This document shows positions 44,619 to 57,785 of a stretch of 64,000 nucleotides of DNA, piece by piece. Each line of letters begins with the position of its first letter. Within the stretch, counting starts at the first letter, position 1. This DNA is from Diacronema lutheri (Eukaryota; Haptophyta; Pavlovophyceae; Pavlovales; Pavlovaceae): NCBI GenBank assembly GCA_019448385.1, contig JAGTXO010000064.1, positions 62,001-126,000 of the forward strand, given 5' to 3'. A model generated the notes under the pieces. The model searched no databases and was not told where the DNA came from. It saw only the letters and a list, made by a program, of their open reading frames with translations. A program made the translations under genes and the position numbers.

Positions 44619-47600
44619 TCAGTCGACGTGCTCGGACAAGAAGGCCTGAAAACGCTTCGAGTAGGAGATCGGGTCGACCATCGCCAGGCCGCGCGCGCGG
44701 CGCGCGCCGCCGCCGGCCGCGCCTCCGGCAACGGTGGCGCGCGCGCCGTCGCCGTCGCCGTCGCCGTCGAGCGGCAGCGCCTGCACCGCGTCCTCGAGCT
44801 CGAGCTGCTTGCGCAGCCCGTGCTCTGTCATGATGTCCACGAGGCCCATAAAATAGACCTCTTGCATGCCCGCGCCCGACCTGCTCAGCTTCACAGCGGC
44901 CGGCGCGGCGCGCGCGCCTGCGCCGCCGGCCGCGCCGCCCGCCACGCTCGCGCCGCCCGCGCCCGTCGCGAGCGCGTCGGCGCCGGCGGTCGAGCCGAGG
45001 CTCGTGTGCGCGAAGAGGTCGCCGATCGACGCGGTCCCGAGGACGGCAAGGTTGGCGCGTGAGTGCGCGTGGCTGCGCGGCAAGCGGCGCGCACGCGGTG
45101 GTCGGCCCGATGGCGGCACGCGCGCGCGCATGGCGCTTGGACCCTCGCATGCAGGCGCCATTTTTGGGCGGGAAAGACAGGGTGCCGCGTGGCAGCGCGG
45201 CGTGGCGCTTGGGTCGCGTGCGGGCGCCATTTTTGGGCGGGAAAGACAGGGTGCAGCGTGGCAGCGCGGCATGGCGCTTGGGTCGCGTGCGGGCGCCATT
45301 TTTGGGCGGGAAAGACAGGGTGCCGCGTGGCAGCGCGGCATGGCGCTTGGGTCGCGTGCGGGCGCCCATTTTGGGCGGGAAAGACGGGGTGCAGCGTGCC
45401 CAAGGAATGCGGAAAGCGCGGCGTGGCGCGTTGCCGCGCGGGCACCGCGGCGCGCGGCCGCATGGGCGGGTGCCGATGCCGAGGGTAGCAAAGCGCCCGC
45501 CGCACGCACGCGGCACGGGCACACTGGCGTTACGCGGGCACACTGGCGACACAACACAGGGCGTTACACGGGCACACTGGCGACATACTGGCACAGTCGC
45601 AACACACTGACTGGCACACTGGCGACACGGGGCGTCACGCGGGCACACTGGCAACACAACACAGGGCGTTACACGGGCACACTGGCGACACACTGGCACA
45701 CTGGGCACCACCGCGGCGTGCGCGCGCACCCGTGCCCGAGGCTCAACGGCACTGCGCCAGGCGCGCTCGGCTGACGAAGCGCAATGGTGCAGAGCGGCGG
45801 GCGCGCCTCCGACTTGTCGGCGTATGGCGTCGCACAGTGAACGCCCACGAGCAGAGCGTAACTGCGCGAGTGACGAAACGCGCGCGACGCAGGGCGCGGG
45901 CGCGCGGGCAGGCGGCGCCGCGCGCGGCGCGGCGCGACGCGGCGCGCGCTTGGGCCGTTACTTGGGCCGTTACGCCGCCCAGTCGCGCACGCGCCCGCAT
46001 GTGGCGCCATCGCGCGCCTCCGCGCCCGCACAGGACGCGCAGACCTCCGCCCGGACACGTCCGCCCGGACACGTCCGCCCGGACCCTCGCGCCCGGACAC
46101 CCGCGCCGCCAATTTTAAAAGGGGGCGCGCACTCGACCCGCTCGAGCACCTCGAGGAGGCGGCAGTCCACCGCCGCCTGCTCCAAGAGCATTGCGCGCTT
46201 GTACTCGCCGAGGTGGAGCGTGCGGCCGAGGCCGCCGGCGACGTGCGCGGCGGTGACGGCGGCGTCGGCGGACGCGGAGAAGGACGCCGCGTGCGGCCCG
46301 CGCAGCTCGTACCTGCGCGCCAGCGACGCCAGCGACGCCATCGTTCGCCAGCGACGCCATCGTTCGCCAGCGACGCCATCGTTCGCCAGCGACGCCATCG
46401 TTCGCCAGCGACGCCATCGTTCGCCAGCGACGCCATCGTTCGCCAGCGACGCCATCGTTCGCCAGCGACGCCATCGTTCGCCAGCGACGCCATCGTTCGC
46501 CAGCGACGCCATCGTTCGCCAGCGACGCCATCGTTCGCCAGCGACGCCATCGTTCGCCAGCGACGCCATCGTTCGCCAGCGACGCCATCGTTCGCCAGCG
46601 ACGCCATCGTTCGCCAGCGACGCCATCGTTCGCCAGCGACGCCATCGTTCGCCAGCGACGCCATCGTTCGCCAGCGACGCCATCGTTCGCCAGCGACGCC
46701 ATCGTTCGCCAGCGACGCCATCGTTCGCCAGCGACGCCATCGTTCGCCAGCGACGCCATCGTTCGCCAGCGACGCCATCGTTCGCCAGCGACGGTCGCGC
46801 GCGCGCGCGCGCGTCCCGAGCACGGCGTGAGCGTTCCGCCATCGCTCGCGTTCCGCCATCGCTCGCCACGCGTTTCGTCGCCCGGGCACGATGGCGGCGG
46901 CCATCGCGCGCCGTGCTCGGGAAGTGACGATGGCGGGCCGCCAGTGACGGTGGCGTGGGCTGCCCGCCATCGCTCGCCACGCGCGGGCAGGCGCGCGACG
47001 CGGCGCAGTGCGACGCGGCGCAGTGCGACACGGCGCGGCGCGACGCGGCGCAGTGCGACGCGGCGCAGTGCGACACGGCGCGGCGCGACACGGCGCGGCG
47101 CGACACGGCGCAGTGCGACACGGCGCGGCGCGACACGGCGCGGCGCGACACGGCGCGCGCGGCGCACACCGCTCATGAATCGCGCGATCGGGCGGCAGCA
47201 CGTTCCCCATCACCGTGACGTAACGGTGACACTCGTCGACAGCTGGGGCCGCCGAGCGCGCGTGCCCGGCCGCGCGCTCGCCGCCGCTGGCCGCCCAGCC
47301 GGCGCTGACCGCCGCGCCGTCCGAGCCTCCCCCTCTGCCTCTGCCGCCGCAGCCGCCTCCGCCTCCGCCACCACCTCCCGCTGCACCGCCACCTCCCGCT
47401 GCGCCGCCACCGCCACCACCACCGCCCGCCGCGTCGCCAACATGGTGCGTTGCGCGCAGCGCGGCGACCGCTGGCACGCCGCCATCGTACCCACCGCCGC
47501 CATCGTACCCACCGCCGCCATCGTACCCACCGCCGCCACCGCCGCCATCATCGCCGCCGTTGACCGCGGGGCCGCCGTCCACGGTGCGCGCGCGCACACC

Positions 47601-48538
47601 CAGCTGCGGCGGCGCGCGCGGCGAGCTGTCGGGTGTCGGCTCCGGAGTGAGCTCGTCCGCGGACGGTGTCCACGTGACTCGGTACAACCCAAAACAGCGC
47701 GGTAATAGAGAAAAGGGCGAGGCGAGTAAGTGGTCGCAGTAGCTGCGCGGACGGGCGCGAGCGCGCGCGCGCGCAGCGTGGTCGAGAATTGAAAAGAAGT
47801 GGTCGAGAAGAAAGGAGGACGGGGGGGGAACTGGAGCAAGGCGTGGTGTGCGACGCGGAGGCGGGCCGACGTACGCCCCCAGCTGCACGCGCGCGCGCTT
47901 TGGCCTGCCCAACCTTCCCCTTTGCCCCCGTTCACTCTTCATTCGGCGCGCGGGGCGAGCGGGCGGCGGCCGCGCGGGCGGCGGCGGCGCGGGCGGCCGG
48001 CGGCGCGGGCGGTGGCGGCGCACGCGCACCTGTCAAGCCGGGCGGCGAAGGCGAGCGCCTCGCCGCGCGTGAGGGCGCGCAGGACGAAGCGATAGTCCGC
48101 CGTGTACGCGAAGAGCTGCCCCGGCTTCACGTTGGCCGCCTGCTCCATCAGAAGGCGCTCGGGCCGCATCGCCGAGGCGAAGCCGGCGTCGGAGATGCCG
48201 AAGTGGTCGCGCAACGCACGGAAGGCGCGCGGCGCGAGCTCGGCGCAGGTGAAGTCGGGCAGGCAGTGCGGCGGCGTCTCCGCCGAGCCGCGCTTCGGGA
48301 ACGCGAGCTCGGCCGTCTCGCCAAAGTGCTCGCGCGTGAGGCTCGGCGGCAGCGGCTCCTGCGAGAGCGACGACGAGAGCGCGGCCGCGCCGTGCATCGC
48401 GGCGAAGAGCAGCTCGACGGCCTCGGGCTGCGTCGCGACGAGCTCCGGCGTGGGCATGACCACGCCCGGGTCGCGCAGCTCGGCAAGCGCTGACTGGAGC
48501 GCCGCGTCGCGCCCTGTCGCGCTGTCGCGCCCGGCCAT
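44619..48538 (-). CDS. Phosphatidylinositol-phosphate 5-kinase family protein, divergent
   Basis: Exons (minus): 48538-48030, 47742-47170, 46312-46133, 45861-45730, 45072-44619; all four junctions are phase 2 and GT-AG; 615 aa. The PIPK core is clear: DFTCAELAPRAFRALRDHFG, FAYTADYRFVLRALTRGEAL, HLLASPFSLLPRCFGLYRV, YVTVMGNVLP, IHERYELRGP, VDYALLVGVH, YFMGLVDIMTEHGLRK and DPISYSKRFQAFL at the end. PIP5Ks make PI(4,5)P2 at membranes. Oddities: the IHERYDLKGS motif reads ELRGP, and the usual catalytic Lys before the acidic helix is Arg (LRAL), so activity is doubtful, although both Asp of VDYALL and VDIM remain. A Gly/Tyr-rich insert (YDGGGG repeats) sits in exon 2. Introns hold large minisatellites. 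An in-frame ATG at 48571 would add 11 residues. Confidence 0.87.
45150..45400. repeat. 68-bp tandem repeat in PIP5K intron 4
   Basis: Four copies carry CATTTTTGGGCGGGAAAGAC and GCAGCGCGGCATGGCGCTTG. Further right (45510-45710) are shorter ACACTGGCGACAC and GTTACACGGGCACACTGG units in the same intron. Confidence 0.85.
46318..46793. repeat. 19-bp minisatellite, about 24 copies, in PIP5K intron 2
   Basis: The unit CGCCATCGTTCGCCAGCGA is repeated almost without change, starting a few bases from the 3' splice site of intron 2 (exon 3 begins at 46312). Since 19 is not a multiple of 3, the array reads through in all frames and creates long false ORFs. Confidence 0.95.
46992..47159. repeat. 15-bp minisatellite in PIP5K intron 2
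   Basis: About 11 units of GCGACGCGGCGCAGT / GCGACACGGCGCGGC lie close to the exon 2 donor at 47169. Confidence 0.85.
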
Positions 48539-48967
48539 TGGTGCGGCGCCGCAACTTCCCGTTCGCGTCACCGTGTGTGCGTGACGCTCAGTCCCAGACT
48601 GGGATCAGTGACTGGCGGCACTCTCACTGTGGGGCGTGGGCTGCACGCGCGGAGCTTGCGCGCACGGGCACGCCAGTGCCAGCACACGGGCGCACGCGCA
48701 ACAGCCGCTCGCTTACGGTTCTGCGCGGACGCTGACGCCCCGCACTCCGGCATTCGCGGGCCGGACTCCGGCGACGATGACCCGGACAGCCGGACTCTTG
48801 CGGCCAAAACCGGCGCCACGCGCCGAGGCTCGCGCGCTGCGCCTCGCGCGCGGCCGAGCGACGCGGGCAACGCGCCGCCCGCCCGCCCCGCCGAGCCCTC
48901 TCGCGCCTCCGCCGCGCCGCACGCGCGCGCCGCCCGCCGGCACGCCGCACGCGGCGCGCGGCGTGGC
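48539..48967. other. Intergenic
   Basis: It lies between two same-strand genes. A small hairpin AGTCCCAGACTGGGAT is at about 48592-48607. It should contain the PIP5K promoter. No gene is supported. Confidence 0.4.
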
Positions 48968-50364
48968 TCAGCGCGGCCTTGGTGGCGTCGGCCCCTTGCC
49001 CTTGCCCGACGCGTGGCCGACGGGCAGCGGCTCGGGGTACTCGCCGCCCAGCGACGTGAGCTGGCTCTCCGCGGCGTTGTGCCCGTGGCCGCCGCGCGCG
49101 CTCCGCGGCATCGCGAGCTTTTTTGCCGCGCCGCCGGCCGCGCCGGCCGCGGCGGTGTCGTCGGCGCCGAAGAGGAGCATGTCATGCGCGCGGTTGAGCG
49201 CCGAGAGAATATTCTCACCCGTCTGCCCAAAGCCCGCGAACTGCCCCGCGGACGGGTGGATGCCCAACGCGTTGCGCGCGCGGGCGGGCGGCGGAGGCGC
49301 GGCGCTGAAAATGTCAACGCTGCCCGCGTTTGCATGGCGGCCGAGCGAATTGCTCGGCCGGACGGTCTGAAACGTCGGATGGTCGTACCCACCCGCCAGA
49401 TCGAGCGTCGACGCCATCGCCGCCGGGCCCGCGTGCGTGCGCAGCGCCTTGCGCTGCCCCTCGTACGGGTTAGAGTGTGCCTCGTACCCGCCAAAGATGT
49501 CGGCGTGAACGTTGCCCACGCCGTGCGGCCCGCCCACCACCTTGCGCTGCCCCTCGTACGGGTTGGAGTGTGCCTCGTACCCGCCAAAGATGTCGGCGTG
49601 CGCGTTGCCCACGCCGTGCGGCCCGCCCACCACCTTGCGCTGCCCCTCGTACGGGTTGCTGTGTGCCTCGTACCCGCCAAAGATGTCGGCGTGAACGTTG
49701 CCCACGCCGTGCGGCCCGCCCACCACCTTGCGCTGCCCCTCGTACGGGTTAGAGTGTGCCTCGTACCCACCAAAGATGTCGGCGTGCGCGTTGCCCACGC
49801 CGTGCGGCCCGCCCACCATCGTACGTTGCCCCTCGTACGGATTGCTGTGTGTTTCGTACCTGCGGCGTGCGGCGCGCGTGGGCAGAGGTGGGCGAGCACC
49901 GACCGCCATCGTGGGCACGCGCATGCAGGCGACGCAGTGGTTTGCCACGTGGCGAGGCGCGTGTCGACATCGTGCATCGCGCGCGCGCGGCGCGCGCGTA
50001 ATCTCGGCCAAGCGCGAGGGCACGGCTCGCACCCACTGAAGATGTCCGCGGTCTGCGCGTTGGCGGTGCGGCCGAGCGCATTGTTCGGGCGCGGCTGCGC
50101 GGGCAGCGTTTGGTCCGAGTACCCGCCAAAAATGTCCGCCGTCTGCTTGTTGGGGTGGGTGCGAGCCGAGTGCGAGCCGCCGCGAACGCCGAGCACACCG
50201 GGCGTTGCGAGCGTGGACGCGCCGCCGGCATAGCCAGCGTAGCTCGCGGTGGGAGCAACGCAGCGGGCAGAGCGCGACCCGACCATCACATCACCGCCAA
50301 ACACGCCCATGTCCGGACGTCGGTACTCGGCGCCGCGCGGCGGCGTCTTCCGGGGGAGCGGCAT
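48968..50364 (-). CDS. Protein with five tandem 31-aa repeats (ADIFGGY repeats)
   Basis: Exons 50364-50033 and 49859-48968 (GT-AG, phase 2) give 407 aa. The core is five consecutive copies of a 31-residue unit reading NPYEGQRKVVGGPHGVGN then HADIFGGYEAHS. Looser related units flank it on both sides (QTADIFGGYSDQT, QTADIFSGYETHS, GSVDIFSAAP). The repeats are rich in Gly, Asn, Tyr and His, with no predicted helix, so they likely form a flexible or filament-binding array. The C-terminal 100 residues contain one helix (NILSALNRAHDMLLFGADD). No signal peptide or TM is seen. The family is not recognised; short tyrosine-glycine repeats of this type occur in cytoskeleton-associated protist proteins, which is only a suggestion. 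Confidence 0.7.
49448..49859 (-). repeat. 93-bp coding tandem repeat
   Basis: About 4.5 near-identical in-frame 93-bp units encode the 31-aa repeats. Variation is concentrated in single bases (GTGCGCGTT against GTGAACGTT), alternating between units, which suggests duplication in pairs. Confidence 0.92.
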
Positions 50365-50858
50365 CGGCGGAAGTTTCCCCTGCCGTACCTTGTCGGAAGT
50401 TTCCCCTGCCGGAACACGATCTGAGTAGTAAGAAATCTACGGGCCCGGCGAGCTGCGCGTGCTGCGCACCGCCGCTGTCCGCGCGCTGCACCGTGTCGCT
50501 GTAGCCCACCGCCGGCGTGCGTCGCACCGCACCGCGCGCCGCCGAGCCGGCGGGCGGGCGGGGAGGTGGGGGGGGGGGGGGGGGGGGGGGGGATCTCGGC
50601 GGACGGCTCGCTGCTCCTCGCCACGCGCGCGGACGGCGTTGCCGATCTGCGGGCCGTCGCCGCGCCGCGGCCGAGCACCGCCGAAACGCACGCGAACGCC
50701 TGCGCGCGCGCGGATGCCGGCGCCGGTGATTTCGACGACGGCGAGCGCTGCGGCATTGCGCCGCTCGCGCACCTGCTCGCGCTAAGTGGCGCGCGGGAAA
50801 CCGCTCCTTCAGAGAACGTTCGCGATCGGAGCGTGCCCGTCCTGCTGGTATAAAGTAC
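50365..50858. other. Intergenic or 3' exon of an unknown plus-strand gene
   Basis: It includes TTTCCCCTGCCG direct repeats (50377 and 50401) and a poly-G run (50571-50592). On plus, 50593-50853 reads ISADGSLLLATRADGVADLR to a stop and resembles a WD40 strand, possibly a last exon after a poly-G intron. The upstream exon is not convincing. Confidence 0.3.
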
Positions 50859-51481
50859 CCATGGGCTGCGCGCATCCGTGTCTGACCGTGCGAACTGGAA
50901 TCCACCACCCGGATCGGTCAGAGCAGCTGAGCGTGCCCGTCCCATGGGCTGCGCGCATCCGTGTCTGACCGTGCGAGCTGGTCCACCACCCGAATCGGTC
51001 AGAGCAGCTGAGCGTGCCCGTCCCATGGGCTGCGCGCATCCGTGTCTGACCGTGCGAGCTGGTCCACCACCCGGATCGGTCAGAGCAGCTGAGCGTGCCC
51101 GTCCCATGGGCTGTGCGCATCCGTGTCTGACCGTGCGAGCTGGTCCACCACCCGGATCGGTCAGAGCAGCTGAGCGTACCCATCACATGGGCTGTGCGCA
51201 TCCGTGTCTGACCGTGCGAGCTGGTCCACCACCCGGATCGGTCAGAGCAGCTGAGCGTGCCCGTCCCATGGGCTGCGCGCATCCGTGTCTGACCGTGCCA
51301 GCTGGTCCACCACCCGGATCGGTCAGAGCAGCTGAGCGTGCCCGTCCCATGGGCTGCCTGCATCCGTGTCTGACCGTGCGAGCTACTCCACAACCCGGAT
51401 CGGTCAGAGCAGCTGAGCGTGCCCGTCCCATGGGCTGCGCGCATCCGTGTCTGACCGTGCGAGCTGCTCCACAACCCGGAT
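50859..51481. repeat. 81-bp tandem repeat, about 7.5 copies
   Basis: Units contain CATGGGCTGCGCGCATCCGT, GTCTGACCGTGCGAGCTGGT and CCCGGATCGGTCAGAGCAGC. 81 bp is a multiple of 3, so it is open on both strands. The leftmost unit differs most. The stop codon of the neighbouring minus-strand membrane protein is inside the rightmost unit. Confidence 0.95.
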
Positions 51482-52369
51482 CGTGCGGCTCGCGTCGCGC
51501 GCCGTGAGGCCAAAGATGGTCGCGAGGCAGAGGCATAACGCCACCTCCGACATGTAGGCGATCGTGCCGCCCGGCGCGTGACATGTCTCGGGCGGAACCA
51601 GCCCTGTGCAGCCGAGGACGGACTGGGTGAACATGAAGATGGCGACGAACACGATGCCGAGCACCGTGAAGACGCGCCGGGCCGTGTACATGCTGGACGG
51701 AAAGGTGTGCAGCACAATGAACTCAAGGACAAAGCTCACGCCAAAGGCGAGGCTCGCACCCGTGTCGTGGATGCGGTACTCCCACGCCGTCGCCCGCTCG
51801 CTTCCCTGCGGATGGTAGCTGACGCACGCGAGGACGTACAGGCCGAGGCTCTGCAGGGCAGCCCACCAGAAACGGATAAAGCCCTCCAAGCCAAAAGGCC
51901 AGAGGGCCGGCGCCTGCTGTGGGCCGCCACACGAGAGCACCTTTGCGCACGACGAGATGCAGGCGTGCACGCAGCTGTGCGCAGGTTTTTGGGCGGGAGG
52001 CGTCAACAGGAAGGTCTGCAGCGTCATGACGTTGAGAATGGCAGCAAACGTGCCGAGCGCAAAGAACAAACGGCCCTGTGGCGCGTTCCAGTTGCCGACG
52101 CTGGCCGATATTGTCTGGTAGTGCTCGATGCTGCCGCCGGTCGACACAGTGATGATGAGCGCCTGCAGCACGGCGAGGGCGAGCAGCATTGAGACGAGCG
52201 TCGTGCCGAGGACCGCGAAGCGGTACAGGATGGTAAGCATGAGCTCGACGAGCACAGGGAGGGGCGGGATCGTAGCGGGGACGAGCACAGGGAGGGGCGG
52301 GATCGTAGCGGGTGGCAGACGAGGCGCACTCGGCGGCACAGGTCGCGGCTGCGACGAGCACGTCCCCAT
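51404..52369 (-). CDS. Multi-pass membrane protein, Frag1/DRAM/Sfk1-like
   Basis: Intronless, 321 aa. The N-terminus MGTCSSQ fits an N-myristoylation plus palmitoylation site. A Pro-rich linker with a tandem duplication (TIPPLPVLV twice) is followed by about six hydrophobic helices: YRFAVLGTTLVSMLLALAVL, FFALGTFAAILNVMTLQTFL, FWWAALQSLGLYVLACVSYH, ASLAFGVSFVLEFIVLHTF, VFTVLGIVFVAIFMFTQSV and AYMSEVALCLCLATIFGLTA. The first loop TISASVGNWNAPQGRLFFAL resembles the extracellular signature of Frag1/DRAM/Sfk1 proteins, involved in GPI-anchor and lysosome/autophagy functions; the assignment is tentative. The last about 20 residues (ARSDTDARSPWDGHAQLL) come from the adjacent 81-bp satellite, so the array has replaced or extended the original C-terminus. 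It is divergent with the next gene, 49 bp apart. Confidence 0.65.
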   Translation of the reverse strand: MGTCSSQPRPVPPSAPRLPPATIPPLPVLVPATIPPLPVLVELMLTILYRFAVLGTTLVSMLLALAVLQALIITVSTGGSIEHYQTISASVGNWNAPQGRLFFALGTFAAILNVMTLQTFLLTPPAQKPAHSCVHACISSCAKVLSCGGPQQAPALWPFGLEGFIRFWWAALQSLGLYVLACVSYHPQGSERATAWEYRIHDTGASLAFGVSFVLEFIVLHTFPSSMYTARRVFTVLGIVFVAIFMFTQSVLGCTGLVPPETCHAPGGTIAYMSEVALCLCLATIFGLTARDASRTIRVVEQLARSDTDARSPWDGHAQLL

Positions 52370-52418
52370 GCCGCCGCTATTGCGGCCCTGCGTGCCCTTT
52401 TTGAAAGTAACGGGATAT

Positions 52419-54986
52419 ATGGCGCCCGCTGGTAGCGATATCGCACGCGCGCGCCGCGCTGACGAAGCCGAGCCCACCGCGAGTTTGATGGCTGCCGATG
52501 CGGCGCCGCAGTCGACGCATGGCCCACCGGAGCCGGCCAAGCGCTCGCCAGCTGGCGCGGCGGCTGAACCGGCCAGCGTGGCGGGTTTGACTTTCTCGGC
52601 GTCGTCGTCGTCGTCGGCGGGCGGCGCTGCGCGGCCGGTGAGCGGCACGGCGCGCGCGCCGCCGAAGCGCACGGCCGGCAAGACCGCGTCAGCGGCGGCG
52701 GCGCGCGCCGTTCGATCGGCTGCGCGCGCCGGCACGCGCGTCGCCGCACGGCTGCGCGCGCACTACGCCGCCCAGCGCGCGGAGCGCGCCGCGGCCGCCG
52801 CGCGCGGCGCTGCGCTTGGTGTGCAGGTCGGCGCCGGCGACTTCGCCGCGCGTGGCGACGTGCGGCGCTCGGCCGCCGAGTCCGACGCGCGGTCCGACAT
52901 GCTGTCCGACGGCGGCGCGGGCGTGCTCGTGGCCTTTGAGCCCCCGCCCGCCGCGCCGCCCGCGCGCCGCCCGGCAAGGCTCTTCCGCGGCAGCGGCAGC
53001 GTTCCCCTTTTCAAAAGGGGCGCTGCGTCTGGCGCGCACGGCGGTGGCGCGGCCGCGCACGCGGCCGGCGCGGCTGGCGCCGGGTCCGGCGCGGCTGGCG
53101 CCGAGTCCGGCGCTGGCGCGAATGCGGCGCTCGGGGCGGCCGCCCTCGCGCCGCCCTTTTCAAAAGGGGCGGCAGACGCGAACGCCGCCGACGTTACGCG
53201 CGAGAGCGGCTGTGCTGATGCCCGTGGCATGGCGGGCAAGCCGGCGCCCGCGCCCGCGCCAGCGCCCACGCCCGCGCCCGCGCCCGCGCGCCCGCGCGCC
53301 GCGTTCGGTCGGCTGAGGCTGCTGGGCAACAAGCCGGGCACTGCTTTAAAATTGCAGGCCTTGCGCACCTTTGGCGCACGCGCGCTCGGCAGCCGGCGCG
53401 CCCTACTCGCCGAGCACGTCGCGAGCGCGTCCGACGTGGCCGATGCCGAGTACACGGGCGGCACCAGCGCCGACGGCCAAACGCCGCCGCCGCCGTGCGA
53501 CGGCGCGCGGCCGCCCGAGCCTGCCGCCGCGCCGCCAGCGCGCGTGCCACGGCGCCCGGCCGGTGACGGCGCTGCCGCCTGCGCTGCCGTTGGCCTCGCC
53601 CGGCCTCGCGCCGGCGCGTGCGGGGCGGCGCGCGACGAGCGGCGGACGCGCGCGCACGGCGCGGACGGCGCGGATGGCGCGGGCGCGAGCACGGACCCGG
53701 ACCCGGACCCGGACCCGGACCCGGACCCGGATCCGGACGCACGCGCATCAAGCGCAACCGCCGCGCCGGCGGCCGCGCGCTGCGCCTGGCCGCCCGCGCC
53801 CGCGCCCTGGTCCGCGCCAGCGCCAGCGCCCGCCATCGTCCTACCCACGCTCGCGCTCGCAATTTGCACATTAATACTCATTGTGTTGCGAGCGAGCTCC
53901 CCGCCCGCATGCGGCGACGGCTGGTACGGCACTGGCCGCGATGGTGGCTACCACGCCCTCCGCCAACCCGTGCACACAAGGGCGCCCTTTTCACACGCAC
54001 CGGGCACGTGGGCGCATGGCTTTGAGGCGCCCTTTTCACACGCATCGGGCACGTGGGCGCATGGCTTTGAGGCGGCCGTTTCGGAGGCGCGCGGCGCGTG
54101 GGCGCGCGACGACGAGGCGGGCAGCCCTTTGCGAAGCGGAGGGCTGCACCGCCATGCTGATGGCAGCGGTGCGCAGCATGGCGGTCTGCGCCAAGGCGAG
54201 CACGCGCACGATGGCTGCGCACCGTCCGAGGCCGGGCGATGCGAGCACTTTGAGCGCGAGCCGCGCGGCGAGGTCGGCGGCGAGACGGGCGCGGACCGCG
54301 GCGAGACGGGCGCGCGCTGCGCGGCCGCCGATCTCGGCGGTGGCGAGCGCAGCGCCCAGCGCGCGCCAGAGTGGGCGGTGGCGGTGTCGCACGTGTGCGC
54401 AGCCGAGCGCGATGGCGGCACCCGAGGCGACGGCGGCGTCCGTGGCGCGGTTCAGCACCCGCCGCTCGCCGCGGATGCGCCAAACGACGCGCGACCGGAG
54501 CGTGCGCGGCCGGGGCGCGACGACGCGGCGACGGCGCGCGGCGCGAGCGAGTGGCTGAGCGGTTGGCGCGTGGAGCTGGAGATCGTGCCGCGAGGCTTGG
54601 CCGCACGGCCGCGCGCGCCAACGGGCGGCGGCGCGCTTGGCGTCGCGGCGGCGGCGGCGCGCGCGCGAGCGTCTGGGCTCGGTGGCGCGCTCGTCGAGCT
54701 GGCCGCGGCGCGGCTGGGTGGCATCGCGACGGCGGCGGCCGCGCCCGCGTCTGCCGCCTCGCTTGGTGCGATGGCCGCGCGCGCGCTCTGGCGGCTGCTG
54801 GCGCTGCTGCCGCACGCGCTCGACGCGGGCGACGCGGCGCAGGCGGCGCTCGGCGCGCTGCTCGGCGCGCTCGCCGACGGCGCATGGCGGTGCGTGGGCG
54901 GTGCGGCGCCGGCGGGTGGGGCGCGGGACGCGGGGTTTGCGGCGATGCTTGGCGCGGCGCCCACCGCCGCCGCCGCCGCGGTCTGA
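52419..54986 (+). CDS. Large Ala/Pro-rich single-TM protein, unknown
   Basis: An open frame of 855 aa from ATG 52419. The composition is strongly Ala/Gly/Pro/Arg. Features: a basic N-terminal third, a motif RLRLLGNKPGTALKLQALRT (about residues 297-316), a TDPDPDPDPDP run (CCGGAC hexamers at 53693-53738) and one good TM helix IVLPTLALAICTLILIVL (about 473-490). The following part carries a duplicated FSHAPGTWAHGFEA motif and a C-terminal amphipathic helix bundle (AARALWRLLALLPHALDAGD). Two perfect palindromes CCCCTTTTCAAAAGGGG lie inside the coding frame (53006 and 53153). No family is known, and undetected introns are possible, so the exact product is uncertain. Confidence 0.5.
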   Translation: MAPAGSDIARARRADEAEPTASLMAADAAPQSTHGPPEPAKRSPAGAAAEPASVAGLTFSASSSSSAGGAARPVSGTARAPPKRTAGKTASAAAARAVRSAARAGTRVAARLRAHYAAQRAERAAAAARGAALGVQVGAGDFAARGDVRRSAAESDARSDMLSDGGAGVLVAFEPPPAAPPARRPARLFRGSGSVPLFKRGAASGAHGGGAAAHAAGAAGAGSGAAGAESGAGANAALGAAALAPPFSKGAADANAADVTRESGCADARGMAGKPAPAPAPAPTPAPAPARPRAAFGRLRLLGNKPGTALKLQALRTFGARALGSRRALLAEHVASASDVADAEYTGGTSADGQTPPPPCDGARPPEPAAAPPARVPRRPAGDGAAACAAVGLARPRAGACGAARDERRTRAHGADGADGAGASTDPDPDPDPDPDPDPDARASSATAAPAAARCAWPPAPAPWSAPAPAPAIVLPTLALAICTLILIVLRASSPPACGDGWYGTGRDGGYHALRQPVHTRAPFSHAPGTWAHGFEAPFSHASGTWAHGFEAAVSEARGAWARDDEAGSPLRSGGLHRHADGSGAQHGGLRQGEHAHDGCAPSEAGRCEHFEREPRGEVGGETGADRGETGARCAAADLGGGERSAQRAPEWAVAVSHVCAAERDGGTRGDGGVRGAVQHPPLAADAPNDARPERARPGRDDAATARGASEWLSGWRVELEIVPRGLAARPRAPTGGGALGVAAAAARARASGLGGALVELAAARLGGIATAAAAPASAASLGAMAARALWRLLALLPHALDAGDAAQAALGALLGALADGAWRCVGGAAPAGGARDAGFAAMLGAAPTAAAAAV

Positions 54987-57785
<2,799 letters not shown>

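Noticed and set aside
46318-46793. Regular repeat resembling a CRISPR array
   Set aside because: Units are 19 bp and contiguous, with no spacers; a eukaryotic intron minisatellite.
46115-47176. 353-aa frame rich in RVAPRRVAL and LANDGVAGERWRR repeats
   Set aside because: Translation of the 15-bp and 19-bp intron satellites of PIP5K.
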